Assembly: GCA_033557835.1 (NCBI GenBank)
Contig: JAWQRO010000510.1
Coordinates: 1 to 37,461 of the forward strand
DNA from: Helochares maculicollis
Lineage: Eukaryota > Arthropoda > Insecta > Coleoptera > Hydrophilidae
Reading direction: 5' to 3'
Length of the DNA stretch: 37,461 nucleotides
The notes under the pieces were generated by a model. The model was given only the letters and a program-made list of their open reading frames with translations. It was not told the origin of the DNA and ran no database searches. Position numbers and translations under genes: made by a program. Below are positions 1-10,217 of the stretch, piece after piece (positions within the stretch are counted from its first letter, which is position 1; the number at the start of each line of letters is the position of its first letter).

Positions 1-38
1 AATATCAATCAAATAAAATAAGCTATAAAAATACAGTA

Positions 39-46
<8 letters not shown>

Positions 47-87
<41 letters not shown>
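47..87. repeat. (TA)n microsatellite, about 20 units
   Basis: Uninterrupted TA dinucleotide tract seen directly. It is likely length-polymorphic. Such tracts are common in AT-rich arthropod intergenic and intronic DNA and imply no function. Confidence 0.97.
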
Positions 88-89
<2 letters not shown>

Positions 90-632
90 CGGCACTTCCA
101 ATCCTTTTAGATTCCTCCATACTTCCTTTTTTTGCAAATCTATCAATGATCACTCTTAGGTATATAAATGTCAAGTCGAGTTGTTCATTTTCAATTTTCT
201 TTCTAATCATTTTCTTAGTATGTAAAGATTGCTGTACTGGTCCAAAGGCTATTTATAAGATCATTTCTATGCCAAAAATTATTAATTTTAATACCATTTC
301 TGTCTAAACTTTCTCAGCCATATGCCACCCGTTCCTTTGTTAGTTTTTTTTCCTACTCTTGCGATCCAGTTGAACGGTTATGTAGACTATAAACACTTCT
401 TTTGTTGGAGTGCTTCCCGTTGAGAAATATATTTTGATAATGTACAAGAATTAAAAACGTATCCATCACTATATTACCACTGACAATGAAATAAAACTAG
501 GAAGATTTCTATAATTAGCAAAAAGGTAGAAAGGATTACAAATTATAGTTTCGCAAGTCTTTCTTATCACAAATCTTTGTAAAAATGTGCCCAAACTGAC
601 CCAGTATAATATAGTAATGAGATAATTAGTAA
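88..632. other. AT-rich DNA, no gene recognised
   Basis: No protein family, RNA gene or transposon signature is seen here. The sequence is AT-rich with short homopolymer runs. An open frame on the minus strand (469-789, about 106 codons, non-ATG start) overlaps the plus-strand frame described next. It has no recognisable motif and is treated as chance. Confidence 0.6.
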
Positions 633-1034
633 AGAATTCGCAGTGAAATTCTATTTTATGGAACGGCCGAGGCACGAGATGGTTATAATTGCCATTATTC
701 TGACAAAACCAGATACGTCGCGTCGTGGCCAGAATTACGCGCAACTGGACTTTTTTACCAACACAAAAGACCATTAAGTCCTGCGACAAACACGAGGGAT
801 CTCACGCGCTACTTTCAGATTTTAAATAAATATATTATACCGCATTTACGTTCTTTTACCAGTGCTGCGCACAGTAAATGTCAAACAATTGAGCCGATTT
901 CTAATAATTCCAATTTTAGACTGACTGGTTCATGTCTTGGACAGATAATGTTGTGGGGCAATGAGTTGTTTACTGCTTTCGTCGACGTCTTATTCGATTA
1001 CTGCGTCCATTACCTTACTTCCCAATCATTATAA
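633..1034 (+). other. Unrecognised 133-codon stop-free frame
   Basis: Reading from the codon after TAA at 630-632, this frame stays open for 133 codons to TAA at 1032-1034. There is no ATG in the first two thirds, so it could only be an internal exon or a relic. The translated stretch is not low-complexity (it includes ARDGYNCHYSDK early and ends HYLTSQSL), but I recognise no domain. The 640-800 part is visibly GC-richer than its flanks, and a second frame is open on the opposite strand, which suggests base composition rather than coding. At this composition a frame this long is expected roughly once or less per window, so chance is not excluded. Confidence 0.12.
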
Positions 1035-1144
1035 GGTGAAGCAATGTCATCAAGATCGATGCTGTTTATAAATTAAATACGTTTATTGCATGAAATTTCA
1101 AATACAGACTGTCATTAAATTATAAAGAGTGAAGTTATAAGTAG

Positions 1145-1147
<3 letters not shown>

Positions 1148-1193
<46 letters not shown>
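1148..1193. repeat. (AT)n microsatellite, about 23 units
   Basis: Pure AT dinucleotide tract read directly. It is the second long AT tract within 1.1 kb, and both can extrude or slip. No functional inference is made. Confidence 0.97.
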
Positions 1194-1198
<5 letters not shown>

Positions 1199-2720
1199 AA
1201 TCAAATTAATATCATTGCCTTATAAATGTTATTCCAGATTACATTTAGCAGAAATTATGTAGTATATCAAACTATAAATAGCATTAAATTGCTCATTATA
1301 TAAATCCAAAATGTCCATTAAATCGTATCTCGTTATCTAGAGCTGAGCGCAGTATGCATATGTTATTACTACACATTTTTTCTCTACGATCAAAAATAGA
1401 GATATCTCCTGGATATCAATGTAATTTAATGAAAGGTGTGCTGCACCCTTTAATGCACTACTTCACCCTAATTTAAAACACCGGACAAAGATATTATCTG
1501 TTTGTTCGTTTACCTGTTGCGTTTAATAAGGGTAGAAAAATTAATTGAGCGTATATAATTAATGATATTGGCTTTTTTTTACTACTTTTGTTTAAGAGCT
1601 GGTTTTTAATTATGACCTTAGATTCCTACAGGTGAATGAGTAAAGAGAATTTTAGCAATGTAATTAGTTTTAAGCTAGTAATTGTAACTGAAACAATCTC
1701 TGTGGTGATACTTGCAAGATTTTTCTCTAGTTACCAGCACCCAGGAAAAAGAACATTTTGAAAAGTTAAAAGTAAATATCACCGTTAAATCGTAGCTGTT
1801 AGCTTAGCAATTAGATTTTAGACCAGTGTAGCTGAAGTTGAGTTTCGCAAATAGTCGCGATGTAAAATAAGCTATTGTCAGACGCACAAATGCACGTGAA
1901 GGACAACAATCAATAGCAGTAAGAAGCTGCGAATTGTAACAACCCAAAAATCTTGCAAAATCCTATTTCAAGCCTATCGCAATGATGCAATGCGCAATAA
2001 AAATTGCAAAGTAGCCTCTCTCATTCGGCATAATGTAAATTAAATGATTATTTCAAGTTTTCAACCTGATTTTCAAAACGCAGCCTGGATTCTCACGCGG
2101 AGTGAGGTTACCCAAGAGAGCCCGTTTGGTATGATATAAAGATACCGATCTCGGCCTGTACGTAATTTATCAAAATCCAACGTTGTCATTCATTCAGATG
2201 GACGGGCATGACCTTCACAAATTACTATTACATAACATGCGTTCCTAACAATCCTATAATGTAAAGAAGAAACAAGAGTTTAACACAATGGTACACATTT
2301 TTGAAGGCTAATCTCAATACAAGAATTTTACTTAAAATGTGAGTTTTTGATTGGGTGATGCAATGGTACATTAGATAACTATTTTAGCACTTTGTAATTG
2401 GCCACCATGCGTAAAATTAGTTTCTATGAAACAAGTACAAAATGACAAGTCGTTTAAAAATGTTGATTGTTCTACATTGTTGCTAAGAGTTCTTAATTTT
2501 TCCTACATACTTTATAGCTTAATGCAGACACTTCGTGGCACCGATTAACTTGATATACAAATATCAAGGATAAACTGAACAGATATATGTTGGCGACTTC
2601 CGTAAATACTTAAAAAAGGCTCATTAACCATAAGAAGTGATGGGTTGTTACGCTTTTAAGCCCAAAAGTAAAAAAAATGCTTTTACTTTAACATACCGAG
2701 GAAATATTTAAAGAATTTTT
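1194..2720. other. AT-rich DNA, no gene recognised
   Basis: No gene or transposon is recognised. An imperfect small inverted repeat, AAAGGTG/CACCCTTT, lies at 1432-1451. A short GC-richer patch at 2070-2135 is preceded by AAAACGCAG and followed by a weak GTATGA donor-like site. It reads open for 15 codons (PGFSRGVRLPKRARL) but is too short to call an exon. Confidence 0.55.
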
Positions 2721-2760
2721 GTTATTGCAATGAAACTTTTGTTGTTGCAATGAAACTTAA
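2721..2760. repeat. 20-bp tandem duplication
   Basis: Two adjacent 20-bp units, differing at three positions, share the core TTGCAATGAAACTT (2721-2740 and 2741-2760). It is a recent-looking local duplication with no coding content. Confidence 0.9.
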
Positions 2761-3083
2761 TACTCCTTTGTTCTTTTTGTAATTAAAGAACTTCAACCTC
2801 ATGCTCGTAAAATGGTTGACAAGTGATATTGCTTGGAATTTCTTAGCGAAGCTATAAAAAATAGAATAGTATTGAGCAATTGGAATGCGCTGCTCAAACT
2901 ACCTGTACAACTTTATCATTTCACTGTACATATACATTTGGTTTTTATCTCCTCGATTTGCATATCAAAAACTCTTGAACAAAACGGACAGCTGAGTGTT
3001 TGAAAAGTACTGTTGACGTGCTTGTCTTCAATGACAATTCATTGTTTATGGTTCTTTTTATGGTTTATTTTAACGTGTTTCAG

Positions 3084-3190
3084 GGGCCGAATTTGTACAA
3101 CGCGGCGTTTTGTACGATTCATTTTTGGGGATAGTCGTCACCTTCCTGAGCTATATGGAATTCCTAATTTTTCTCTGGGAATTATTTTAA
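3084..3190 (+). other. Possible terminal exon behind a strong acceptor
   Basis: A long T-rich tract ends in GTGTTTCAG at 3075-3083, a good 3' splice-site shape. Two of the three downstream frames stay open. One, starting at 3086, gives 34 codons to TAA at 3188-3190. It begins AEFVQRGVLYDSF and continues as a hydrophobic, possibly membrane-spanning stretch ending FLWELF. The other runs about 40 codons to TAA at 3202-3204 and includes RFVRFIFGDSRHLPELYG. No family is recognised. The fact that two frames are open at once argues for composition rather than coding. It would be a last exon only; no partner exon was identified upstream. Confidence 0.12.
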
Positions 3191-3431
3191 ACCTTAACAC
3201 TTAATTACGAATTATATCGATTCATTATAGAATCGAAACATAGCAATGCCTTTATCGAAGCATTAGCTGGCAACTTGCAAATTTATTATATTGATAGCCC
3301 TCTCAGACATCTGAATTTACTCAATTGAATGGTCTGTTATACGAGATATTTTGCCCAACATTCGAAATAATAACTGACAATTTGCAAAGAGCGTAAGATG
3401 ATAAAAATACGGCAGTTTTTACTTCCGTTCC

Positions 3432-3767
3432 ATGAGCACCTGTATTTATGTTCCATCTCCTATATCATTATTCAATTTATTTGATTTGATTACTGTAATT
3501 CATGTCGTTATAAACGAAGCCAAGATCGGCTATATTCTCATACCTGAAACCATTTTTAACGGTCTGAGTTATCCATTACGTCTTGGGCAAGAGGAGGTCA
3601 GAATAATGGGGATCTTCGCCAGAGGAAGAAGATGTGGAATGATGGGACGTAAAGTACACGCACTGAGGATCTTCGATGTACGATGCACTTGCTCAGAAAC
3701 AGGTTGCCTGCTTCATCAAGTACATCTGCAAACGAGTTCCACGATATTCAATACTTGCTTAACATAA
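3432..3767 (+). other. 111-codon ATG open frame, unrecognised
   Basis: This is the longest ATG-initiated frame I see in the window. The N-terminal half is hydrophobic. The C-terminal half is basic and Cys-containing (MGRKVHALRIF, RCTCSETGCLLHQ). No conserved domain, signal peptide or splice context is recognised. About one or two frames of this length are expected by chance in six frames of 37 kb at this composition. The 3590-3770 part is GC-richer and holds nested short inverted repeats (GATGTAC at 3675 with GTACATC near 3720), which may account for the lack of stops. Confidence 0.1.
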
Positions 3768-4571
3768 TTTAGACGGTGCAAGTTGGTAGACAAAGAGTTT
3801 AACTCTTTGGATGCACGCACTTTCTTAATTTCAACCAGTGTAACACTTACCAGATAAGGGACTGTGTTTTATTCATATTGCATTTAAAAGCTGCTTCATG
3901 TTTCAAGTACTGTTTTGAATTTGAATTTTTTGTCTTTTCTCTTTCACTATTCGCGATTTGTGTCTTATTAATTGTACCTTTAACCTTTATTGTTTAACTT
4001 ATAAATATTATTTCACAAAGTTTTTATGTTGTTAGTATTATTATTCCTTGTCACAACGTCATTATTTGTTGTTTTTTAATCTTAGGCTGAGAACAAAATC
4101 GACAAGTTTGTTTAAAAACATAAAATATTTGCAACGGATTTTTACTACAACACTCTAAATTTCGACGAATTATTAACATTAACACTGCAATTGTTCACAC
4201 TCTATTAACTTTAATTGAGAATAAATCGCTTGTTAGTTAAATCTGGGATTTTGATTTTAAAAAACTGCAACTCGAAATTTTAGTGATAATATGTTTAGTT
4301 GCAAATGATTGACGATCTCTAAAAATGTGAAGCCAAATGCAAGAAACGAATGTTTTAAGCTAGCGCAACAGAATATTGCCGCATCGAATGCAAGCAGGAG
4401 AAAAAATGAAAAGAAAAATTGCGCAGAAGAACAAGCTATACTTTCATCTAATTTAATCAAAGCGTTAATGTCTATAACTTAATCCCCCTGTTTTATAATC
4501 AACCAACTCATCATCATTATTCATTCGTAAAGTTTAATTGCTATAAAATTATTCAAACGGTAAAAGCTCAT
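3768..4571. other. AT-rich DNA, no gene recognised
   Basis: Strongly T-rich on the plus strand, with ATTATT runs. There is no reading frame of interest, no transposon signature and no RNA gene. Confidence 0.6.
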
Positions 4572-4587
4572 TATACGCGCGCGCACA
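4572..4587. other. Alternating purine-pyrimidine tract (Z-DNA-prone)
   Basis: Sixteen bases, TATACGCGCGCGCACA, alternate pyrimidine and purine without a break and contain four CpG steps in otherwise AT-rich DNA. Tracts of this type can adopt Z-DNA under supercoiling. The sequence is seen; the structure is inference. Confidence 0.75.
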
Positions 4588-4788
4588 GGAAGGATGGAGT
4601 TTAAGAATTTTTGTTGAAAATTTGCCATCACCGAAAGCCATTACCGTGTTCGACACGCCACACAATGTTCTAATTAATTACGATTGATCCCGTCGTCGGT
4701 CGTCGTCTCTGAGAAACTTGTACTCGACTCTCCGTACAACTCGTCGATGCATTTTTAAGAGTTGTTTCATTAAATTATTTGCTGTTCA

Positions 4789-4801
4789 TGACCTTAGGTC
4801 A
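4789..4801. promoter_or_regulatory. Everted nuclear-receptor half-sites (ER1-like)
   Basis: TGACCTTAGGTCA is a 13-bp perfect palindrome made of two AGGTCA half-sites facing outward with one spacer base. Nuclear receptors bind AGGTCA half-sites. The classic ecdysone response element has the opposite (inverted, IR1) arrangement, so this is not a standard EcRE. It sits in a GC- and CpG-richer stretch (4570-4930) that also holds a GTCGTCGGTCGTCGTC run near 4690. Function is inference. Confidence 0.3.
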
Positions 4802-6739
4802 GAGGTACAGTTAACTCTCGGTGCAGTTGTTCAGGCTTCAGCCTCGTATCTCTGATGTGTCTTCTTCCTCCCGCATCTTTTTACATTCACTCGAGATTGG
4901 CACAGCCATTCTCGACTTGAAGCCGCGCTTTGCCTTAGAAATGCATCATTTCCACAAACAGTTATTTAATTGGATTATCTGCTATTACATTTACTATTTT
5001 GCTCGGTTTAAAACCATATGTAGTTTGTACGGATCAGAATTGAGTTTAAATTGGTACCTTTATAAGTAGTTAAGTCTTTGTAATTTCCGGATTGCAAAAA
5101 CTAATATGGCTCTAGTGATTAGTTCCCATATTGGAAGTGTGGAACTAGTGCGCTACTAAGTAGGCTCTAAACCTTGGGTTTATTGTTTGCGCTATTTCAG
5201 CTAATTTCTGTTTGATGATGAGTGATGGGATTAAAAGTAAAGTACTTAGATATATCTTCTTCAAAACATAGGATAGCAGGGAATGCAATGAACCATTTTG
5301 ATATTTCCTAACGAATCGATAATTCACGCGGCTCCGAACCAAAGCATCTTCAAATGAATTACTGATTTTGTTAATTTAAGTTTTTAATTTAAGAGCCATT
5401 CACGGTCTTACTTACATATTAATATCTGATTGAGAACCGGTTTCGATCACTTCTTCCTATTTTCGACCAGGTCGAGCTCTAAATTTTCTGGTAAAATCGT
5501 AGGCGAAATTAATTTTGAATAATCATTAGATTACTTAAGAGATGCGTAATGGGCCTTATCTGGGCATTTGATCTTCCTTAATCGACTTTTCTCACTGGTA
5601 ATGGCTTCCCGATGAAATATGGGCTCGACATCCTAACAAATCCAGGCGAATTGAGCAACAATATCCTTGACTCAAATTTTTCTAATTCTCGCCGCGCCGC
5701 AACGTCATTTTAATTCCTTTATAATAGGCACAATTAAAAAATTACAATATGTAGACCGTAAATCTCGACACATCACAAGCAATTAAGTGTTATTTGAGCA
5801 GGAGAATAATAGCAAAACCATGTGTGAATTGTTCGCTTTGTGTACCTGTTTATTTCTCGCGTTTAAATAATTAACAAGTGTCTTTCACGGCGTCTCTAAT
5901 CGCTCCAGTACAGTTATTTTCATAGTGTAATATAGATATGCAATTTTAAACGCATGTCGTGCTTATAATTTTAGACACACCATTCTTTTGTTATAATTTT
6001 ATGCAAGATCTTTATCGAACAAAAACAACAACAAGTGTTTTAGACAATCATTGTGAGCGTTTTAAACGTTTAACCGGTGTTACTTATGCGAAACGCAACT
6101 TAGAAAGTAGGATTATTTGCTCCTATTTCCAGAGATTTCATCCGCTGATCAAGGCACGAACCCACCTACTTCACAAAATTATTTTAATCTAATAATCGTT
6201 CTTTAATAACAACAGGTACGGCACGTAAAGCAGGTTTATTCAAATAATTTTTCGTCCGTATTGCACAATGCTTTATTATAAATGAGTATAATTTTCAAAA
6301 CGATGTTCTCTCTAGGTTTGTGCTGTGGTTTGTTTCGTTTATAATTAGAGATCACTGATAAGTCAGTATCATGCAATGTACTTCTACTTGTTGTTCGAAG
6401 CAATTAACTTTAACTACTCCTTATAAATATCTTGGTTAAATGTTTTAGCGAGACATTGTTGCAGGAAGGCCGCAGCGCAGGTGCCTCGCTTGGCGAGTAG
6501 GTAAGGGCCTAGTTTCAGGTGGTCTGCTGAAAGAGGGAGGTGAGGAAGTGAAATAATGTTTAGCATGTTTGGATATGTAGGACGAAATTCGTATTAAAAA
6601 TTTTAAAGGAATGCAGGCTACTGATATTGGGTGAGAGCCTATTTATACATTAAATGTGCTTTGTGTAGATTGCGAATTTAGACAAAACATTGAATCAATC
6701 AAATAATAATGTTGGGTATGTCGTGTAGGCCATTCACTC
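4802..6739. other. Unannotated DNA with one GC-richer patch
   Basis: No gene is recognised. Open frames at 4821-5069 and 5959-6192 carry no known motif. The patch 6465-6550 is clearly GC-richer (GCAGCGCAGGTGCCTCGC, then TTGGCGAGTAGGTAAGGGC). The second string loosely resembles a Pol III A box but lacks one spacer base, and there is no B box downstream, so a tRNA or SINE call is not supported. Confidence 0.5.
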
Positions 6740-6982
6740 AATTCGGAACTATCTTCAAAGACGATCCAGAGACCCTGAGATATTGCATGGGAGGCTATAT
6801 TGCATCCGCCGTATAGTCTAGACCTGGCACCAAGCAATTGTCATCTTCTTCCATTGCGGCATTATGAAACTGCCTTCAAAATGAAAAAAATCGAGCAAAA
6901 CGGAAATTCTAACTGTATTAATTTCATAGCCGAAAAGAGAAAAATACGTTCAGAACTTCATCTGAGTCATTTACGTTTTTAA
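6740..6982 (+). pseudogene. Mariner transposase fragment (catalytic end), decayed
   Basis: The frame at 6788-6865 reads WEAILHPPYSLDLAPSNCHL. This corresponds to the mariner/Tc1 transposase segment with consensus WEVLPHPPYSPDLAPSDYHLF, which carries the third catalytic aspartate of the DD34D triad. Here the APSD aspartate is asparagine (APSN) and the usual SPD proline is leucine. An in-frame TGA lies just upstream at 6776-6778, and the HDNARPH motif that should precede it is not visible. Downstream the frame stays open to TAA at 6980-6982, but similarity fades; INFIAEK may be the remnant of the INFFA segment. No terminal inverted repeats or TA duplications were found near it. It is a dead fragment of a cut-and-paste transposon, and family identity is confident only for the central 25 codons. 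Confidence 0.8.
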
Positions 6983-7557
6983 TATGATAAAGAGCATTCA
7001 AGAAACGATACAGTTGCTACGATTGATATTTAAAAATTAATGTACCCATAGCGGGATACAATCAACGCAAAAAACCGTTGTTGTCCTGGCAATTGTAAAT
7101 TTAACTGATGGGTATCAAAAATGTGTAAGAGGTTTAATTGTTATTCAAAAGAAGGCGCTTGTATGCGCCTTGTTTCTCAATAAGTCCATTTCTTTAGACG
7201 ATAACAGAATAAATTACGCATTTTGACAAGATCCCACACTTTACATCGCACGTACCGAAAGTTTCCATGAATATCGTCTATTCTGTTTTCTTTTTATAGT
7301 CGATGAACAATTCTTTTGTGTAATCTAAATTCTTTTGCGGTTGTAAACGCAACTATATATTTCACACGCAAATTCGTAATTGAAATAGATCATACAATCT
7401 GATCAAGCTTTGAGATTTTATTTATTTATTACTAGGAATTTGCATTGATTTATAATTAATCAGCGCATGTTCTCAAATATGTCTGTATTTGTAATAAAAT
7501 AGAATATTATCCTGGTTTAGGCTTAGTTTACTCGGTCATAAATCGAATTGGCGCTAT
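6983..7557. other. AT-rich DNA with one GC-rich hairpin
   Basis: No gene. A perfect 7-bp GC-rich inverted repeat, AAGGCGC (7152-7158) and GCGCCTT (7165-7171), is separated by TTGTAT. It would make a stable small stem-loop in either strand. It lacks the flanks of a histone stem-loop and is too short for a microRNA precursor. Confidence 0.6.
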
Positions 7558-7567
7558 TATATAAAAG
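7558..7567 (+). promoter_or_regulatory. TATA-box-like element
   Basis: TATATAAAAG matches the metazoan TATA consensus. About 11-44 bp downstream is an imperfect inverted repeat, CAGGAGT at 7578-7584 pairing with ACTCCTG at 7605-7611 and AAGG with CCTT inside it. No initiator or transcript evidence is visible, and TATA-like strings are frequent in AT-rich DNA. Confidence 0.15.
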
Positions 7568-8029
7568 CAGTCAAGAACAGGAGTTTAAGGATAAGCCTTA
7601 CTTGACTCCTGCTGAATATTTTTGTTGCAACAGATGCAACGGCCAGATTTTTAATAACTACTAGAAACCAGGGAGTTTGAGTTAGTAGATTGACGCCAAT
7701 TGTTTGACTATAATTTCACGAGTCTAGTAATTCTATAAAAAAGATAAATAAAAACAGAGTTATTAAATTTTGTCAATATATAACGGGTTCAGAAGGCAGC
7801 TTATACCATACACCGTAATTATTCATCCTTGAAAATTGACAAAGTGTAAGCATTTAAATAAATTTACCGCAGGCTGTCACTCATCGTGTCCGCTTTTACA
7901 TCTTTCATTGACAGAATCATTACGACGAGGCGACGAAGTGAGGCAGTAGTTCTTCGATGTTATTATTTGCATGACATACTTGAATACGCAACTGTGATGT
8001 TTTACGAGTCCTCAACTAATTGAAGGAAC

Positions 8030-8037
8030 TATAAAAG
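8030..8037 (+). promoter_or_regulatory. TATA-box-like element before a GC-richer block
   Basis: TATAAAAG is followed directly by the GC-richer segment 8040-8380. Position relative to the composition change is suggestive. No clear initiator lies 30 bp downstream and no supported coding region follows. Confidence 0.18.
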
Positions 8038-8039
8038 CC

Positions 8040-8380
8040 GATTAAGTCTGACCACAATGCAATTGTCTCGGTCCATTGTTGGAGAGACCACAGGCTCCAT
8101 TCCCAGCCGCTTTTGTTCCTCATGACTCCATCGGCATTGTTTCTTTAGGCATAGCATCGGAAGCCTTTATTATTGAACTGAACCCTGCTATTATATTGGA
8201 AGGCCCCTATGAGAAGCGCGCGTCCCTTACAATTGTGATCGTTTAATCAGCGCAGTTGATCACTTTCGAATCAAATGCTCCAATTTGTAATTGTTCGGGT
8301 TTCACAATTGCACTTGATGCGGAAGCTTACTTGCCCTCCTTGGTAATGTCATCATGGGTCATGACTAAGCATCATCCTTT
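8040..8380. other. GC-richer block, candidate conserved noncoding DNA
   Basis: Composition rises well above the flanks (GAGACCACAGGC, CAGCCGC, GAAGCGCGCGTCCC, GATGCGGAAGC). A short frame (about 38 codons, ending at TAG near 8147) is open on the plus strand but has no motif. Several inverted CAATTG/ACAATTG words recur between 8050 and 8310. Without an alignment to related genomes it can only be flagged as compositionally distinct; enhancer or exon status is inference. Confidence 0.25.
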
Positions 8381-9621
8381 CTTTAGCTCGTGCAAATTTC
8401 CGCAAGATCATTTCACGTAACTATATGAGGTTTTTGTGGGAGCATTTTGTTTTGGGTTATTAGGTGGCCTCTTTTTCCTTCGGAGTTTCATTCTAGGCAT
8501 ATTCATTGGGTTTTAAATCTAGGTATTCTGCAAGAATTTTGATTTTTTGTAATTTTTTCGGATTCAATTAGACAATACTAATATTTTTGTTTTTTAAAAT
8601 TTACTATGTTATGACTGTTTCTCATTAAAATTTTATTTTTTTTTCTGAAATTTTAATTTGAAGGCAAGAACTTGAAGCCTTGACACTGTTGAAGGAGTTT
8701 TCCATTTGAACTATCGCAGAATTTAGCAACCATTTTATAATTATGATTCTATGAAGACATTTTTAAATTCTCTAGTATTGATTTTTCCGTAGTTCAGCTA
8801 AAATGACCTAAAGCAACGCCCCAACTTTAAAGTTATACTCCTGAAAGTGAATAGACAATATATCCGCAACATTTTAATCATCAAACACGGTCAGTTAACA
8901 CGATAATGTCTTCCCAAGCCGTGTCAGATGGCCAACAATTTGTAGAAGAGAAGGATATTATCGACTATTAATTGTATAAATCAATTAGCTCCGAAGAAAG
9001 CTTGTGCATTGTAGGTTGGATAATAATTCTAATTACAAAACCTGAATAAATAATAAATAGAGACATTAAATTATAATTTCCTCTAATGATAAGCAGGTCC
9101 AATTAGGTGGATTATTTTTGCATTGCACAAGATTACACATGAACACATCTCGTCTGCGAGCATATCTCAGTACCGGTAGGAAATTTAATAGAAACAAGTT
9201 ATGCCGTGTCAAACGGTGTTAAAAACAGTAAGATCTGTTGTGATAATTGTCTTTCTCCTGATATTTCCTATGTATAAATTATCCGCATGGCTGGAGTTTT
9301 CGCATATCTGCAAGCTTATTGGCTCTTATCTTTTTTGTTTTTTTAAATAAATGCCAAGTGTAAGTAGCCTCACCATTATGAGCATTGCATTCCCGCATCT
9401 ACGACGCTTATTTACCGTTAAATAGTTGATAGTCACTATATTATTTTGATTACGATGGTCCTATGTGTAAATAAAGTGCATTTCAATAAGTTATCTACAA
9501 GTATATTTGATTACATCACTATAATCTTTTACTGTTGCTTTGATATTTCTCTTCAAGTTAGGTCGGTTGTATCTTATTTTTTTTTCATTTTTCCCTCATT
9601 ATTTGTCCAATTGATTTTCAG
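8381..9621. other. T-rich DNA leading to a strong splice acceptor
   Basis: No gene is recognised. 8450-8680 is conspicuously T-rich on the plus strand. The segment 9570-9621 is a long pyrimidine tract (runs of T with CC, ending TTGATTTTCAG), a strong 3' splice-site shape used for the candidate exon that follows. Confidence 0.5.
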
Positions 9622-9703
9622 TTGTTGCTCATCAGTCAGCTTTCAGTATAGGTGAAGTCCTACTGCATGAATCAATAAAAAAATCAAGATTTCTGCACCA
9701 AAT
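9622..9703 (+). other. Candidate 82-nt internal exon
   Basis: A polypyrimidine tract and TTTTCAG precede position 9622, and a consensus donor GTAAGTAAT starts at 9704. Between them exactly one frame is open: two bases, then 26 codons reading VAHQSAFSIGEVLLHESI followed by KKSRFLHQ, then two bases. The other two frames stop early. I do not recognise the peptide. Good acceptor plus good donor plus one open frame is what a short internal exon looks like. However, 26 open codons occur by chance about one time in six here, and no flanking exons were identified. It would be transcribed left to right. Confidence 0.22.
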
Positions 9704-10183
9704 GTAAGTAATATCGATTTTCAGATATATGTACATTGAAAATTTAGATGGCTCACAAAACACAGACAAGATTTGAAATAAAATATAAAATTTACCACTA
9801 ATAATCGCAACATGGTAACTGTGACGGCAACAAAGGCTTTGAAAACCGTATTAGCGAACACTTTGGCAAAATTAAAGTCGATTCAAGAGCAAACATGAAA
9901 GTATCCAATTCTGAGAAGTTACAAAACAAGTCAAAAGTTCGTGCATGGCAATTTGGTAAGCCGAATATTTTTGAGAGACGGCCGTAAAATTAAAATTTTA
10001 CTTAAATTATGAGAATAAACAAATAATGAGCTTGAGCTACCAATCAAGGTGCCAAAAACCCCAATGCAGACGTTTTGGTATGCTGTGGAAACTTGAAATT
10101 GCACTTACTATTCACATAAGAGCACCACCAACGTTCCCGTAATCACTCATTTACGACCGCTTTAAATCGTCAGGTTGACTGAA

Positions 10184-10217
10184 TTTTAATTTTGTTTTCT
10201 TCCTCTTTTAGGTAAGT
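10184..10217 (+). promoter_or_regulatory. Recursive-splice-like fused acceptor/donor (plus strand)
   Basis: The pyrimidine-rich stretch ending TTCTTCCTCTTTTAG (AG at 10210-10211) is followed without any exon by GTAAGTGG from 10212. A branch-like ACTGAAT lies upstream near 10179-10185. A 3' splice site immediately abutting a consensus 5' splice site is the signature of ratchet points in long arthropod introns. Translation beyond the junction meets stops within about 10 codons in all frames, so it would not serve as a long exon. Sequence is seen; splicing is inference. Confidence 0.35.

Noticed and set aside
469..789. 106-codon minus-strand open frame
   Set aside because: No ATG at its start, no recognised motif, and it overlaps an open frame on the other strand; frames of this length are expected by chance here.
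1432..1451. AAAGGTG/CACCCTTT next to TTAA as piggyBac-type termini
   Set aside because: The arms are imperfect, only eight bases long and back to back; no element lies between them.
4789..4801. Ecdysone response element
   Set aside because: The half-sites are everted (TGACCT then AGGTCA), not inverted as in the EcRE consensus; kept only as a generic nuclear-receptor-like palindrome.
6465..6550. GC-rich patch with an A-box-like TTGGCGAGTAGG
   Set aside because: One spacer base is missing from the A box and no B box or tRNA fold is present; not a tRNA or a supported SINE.
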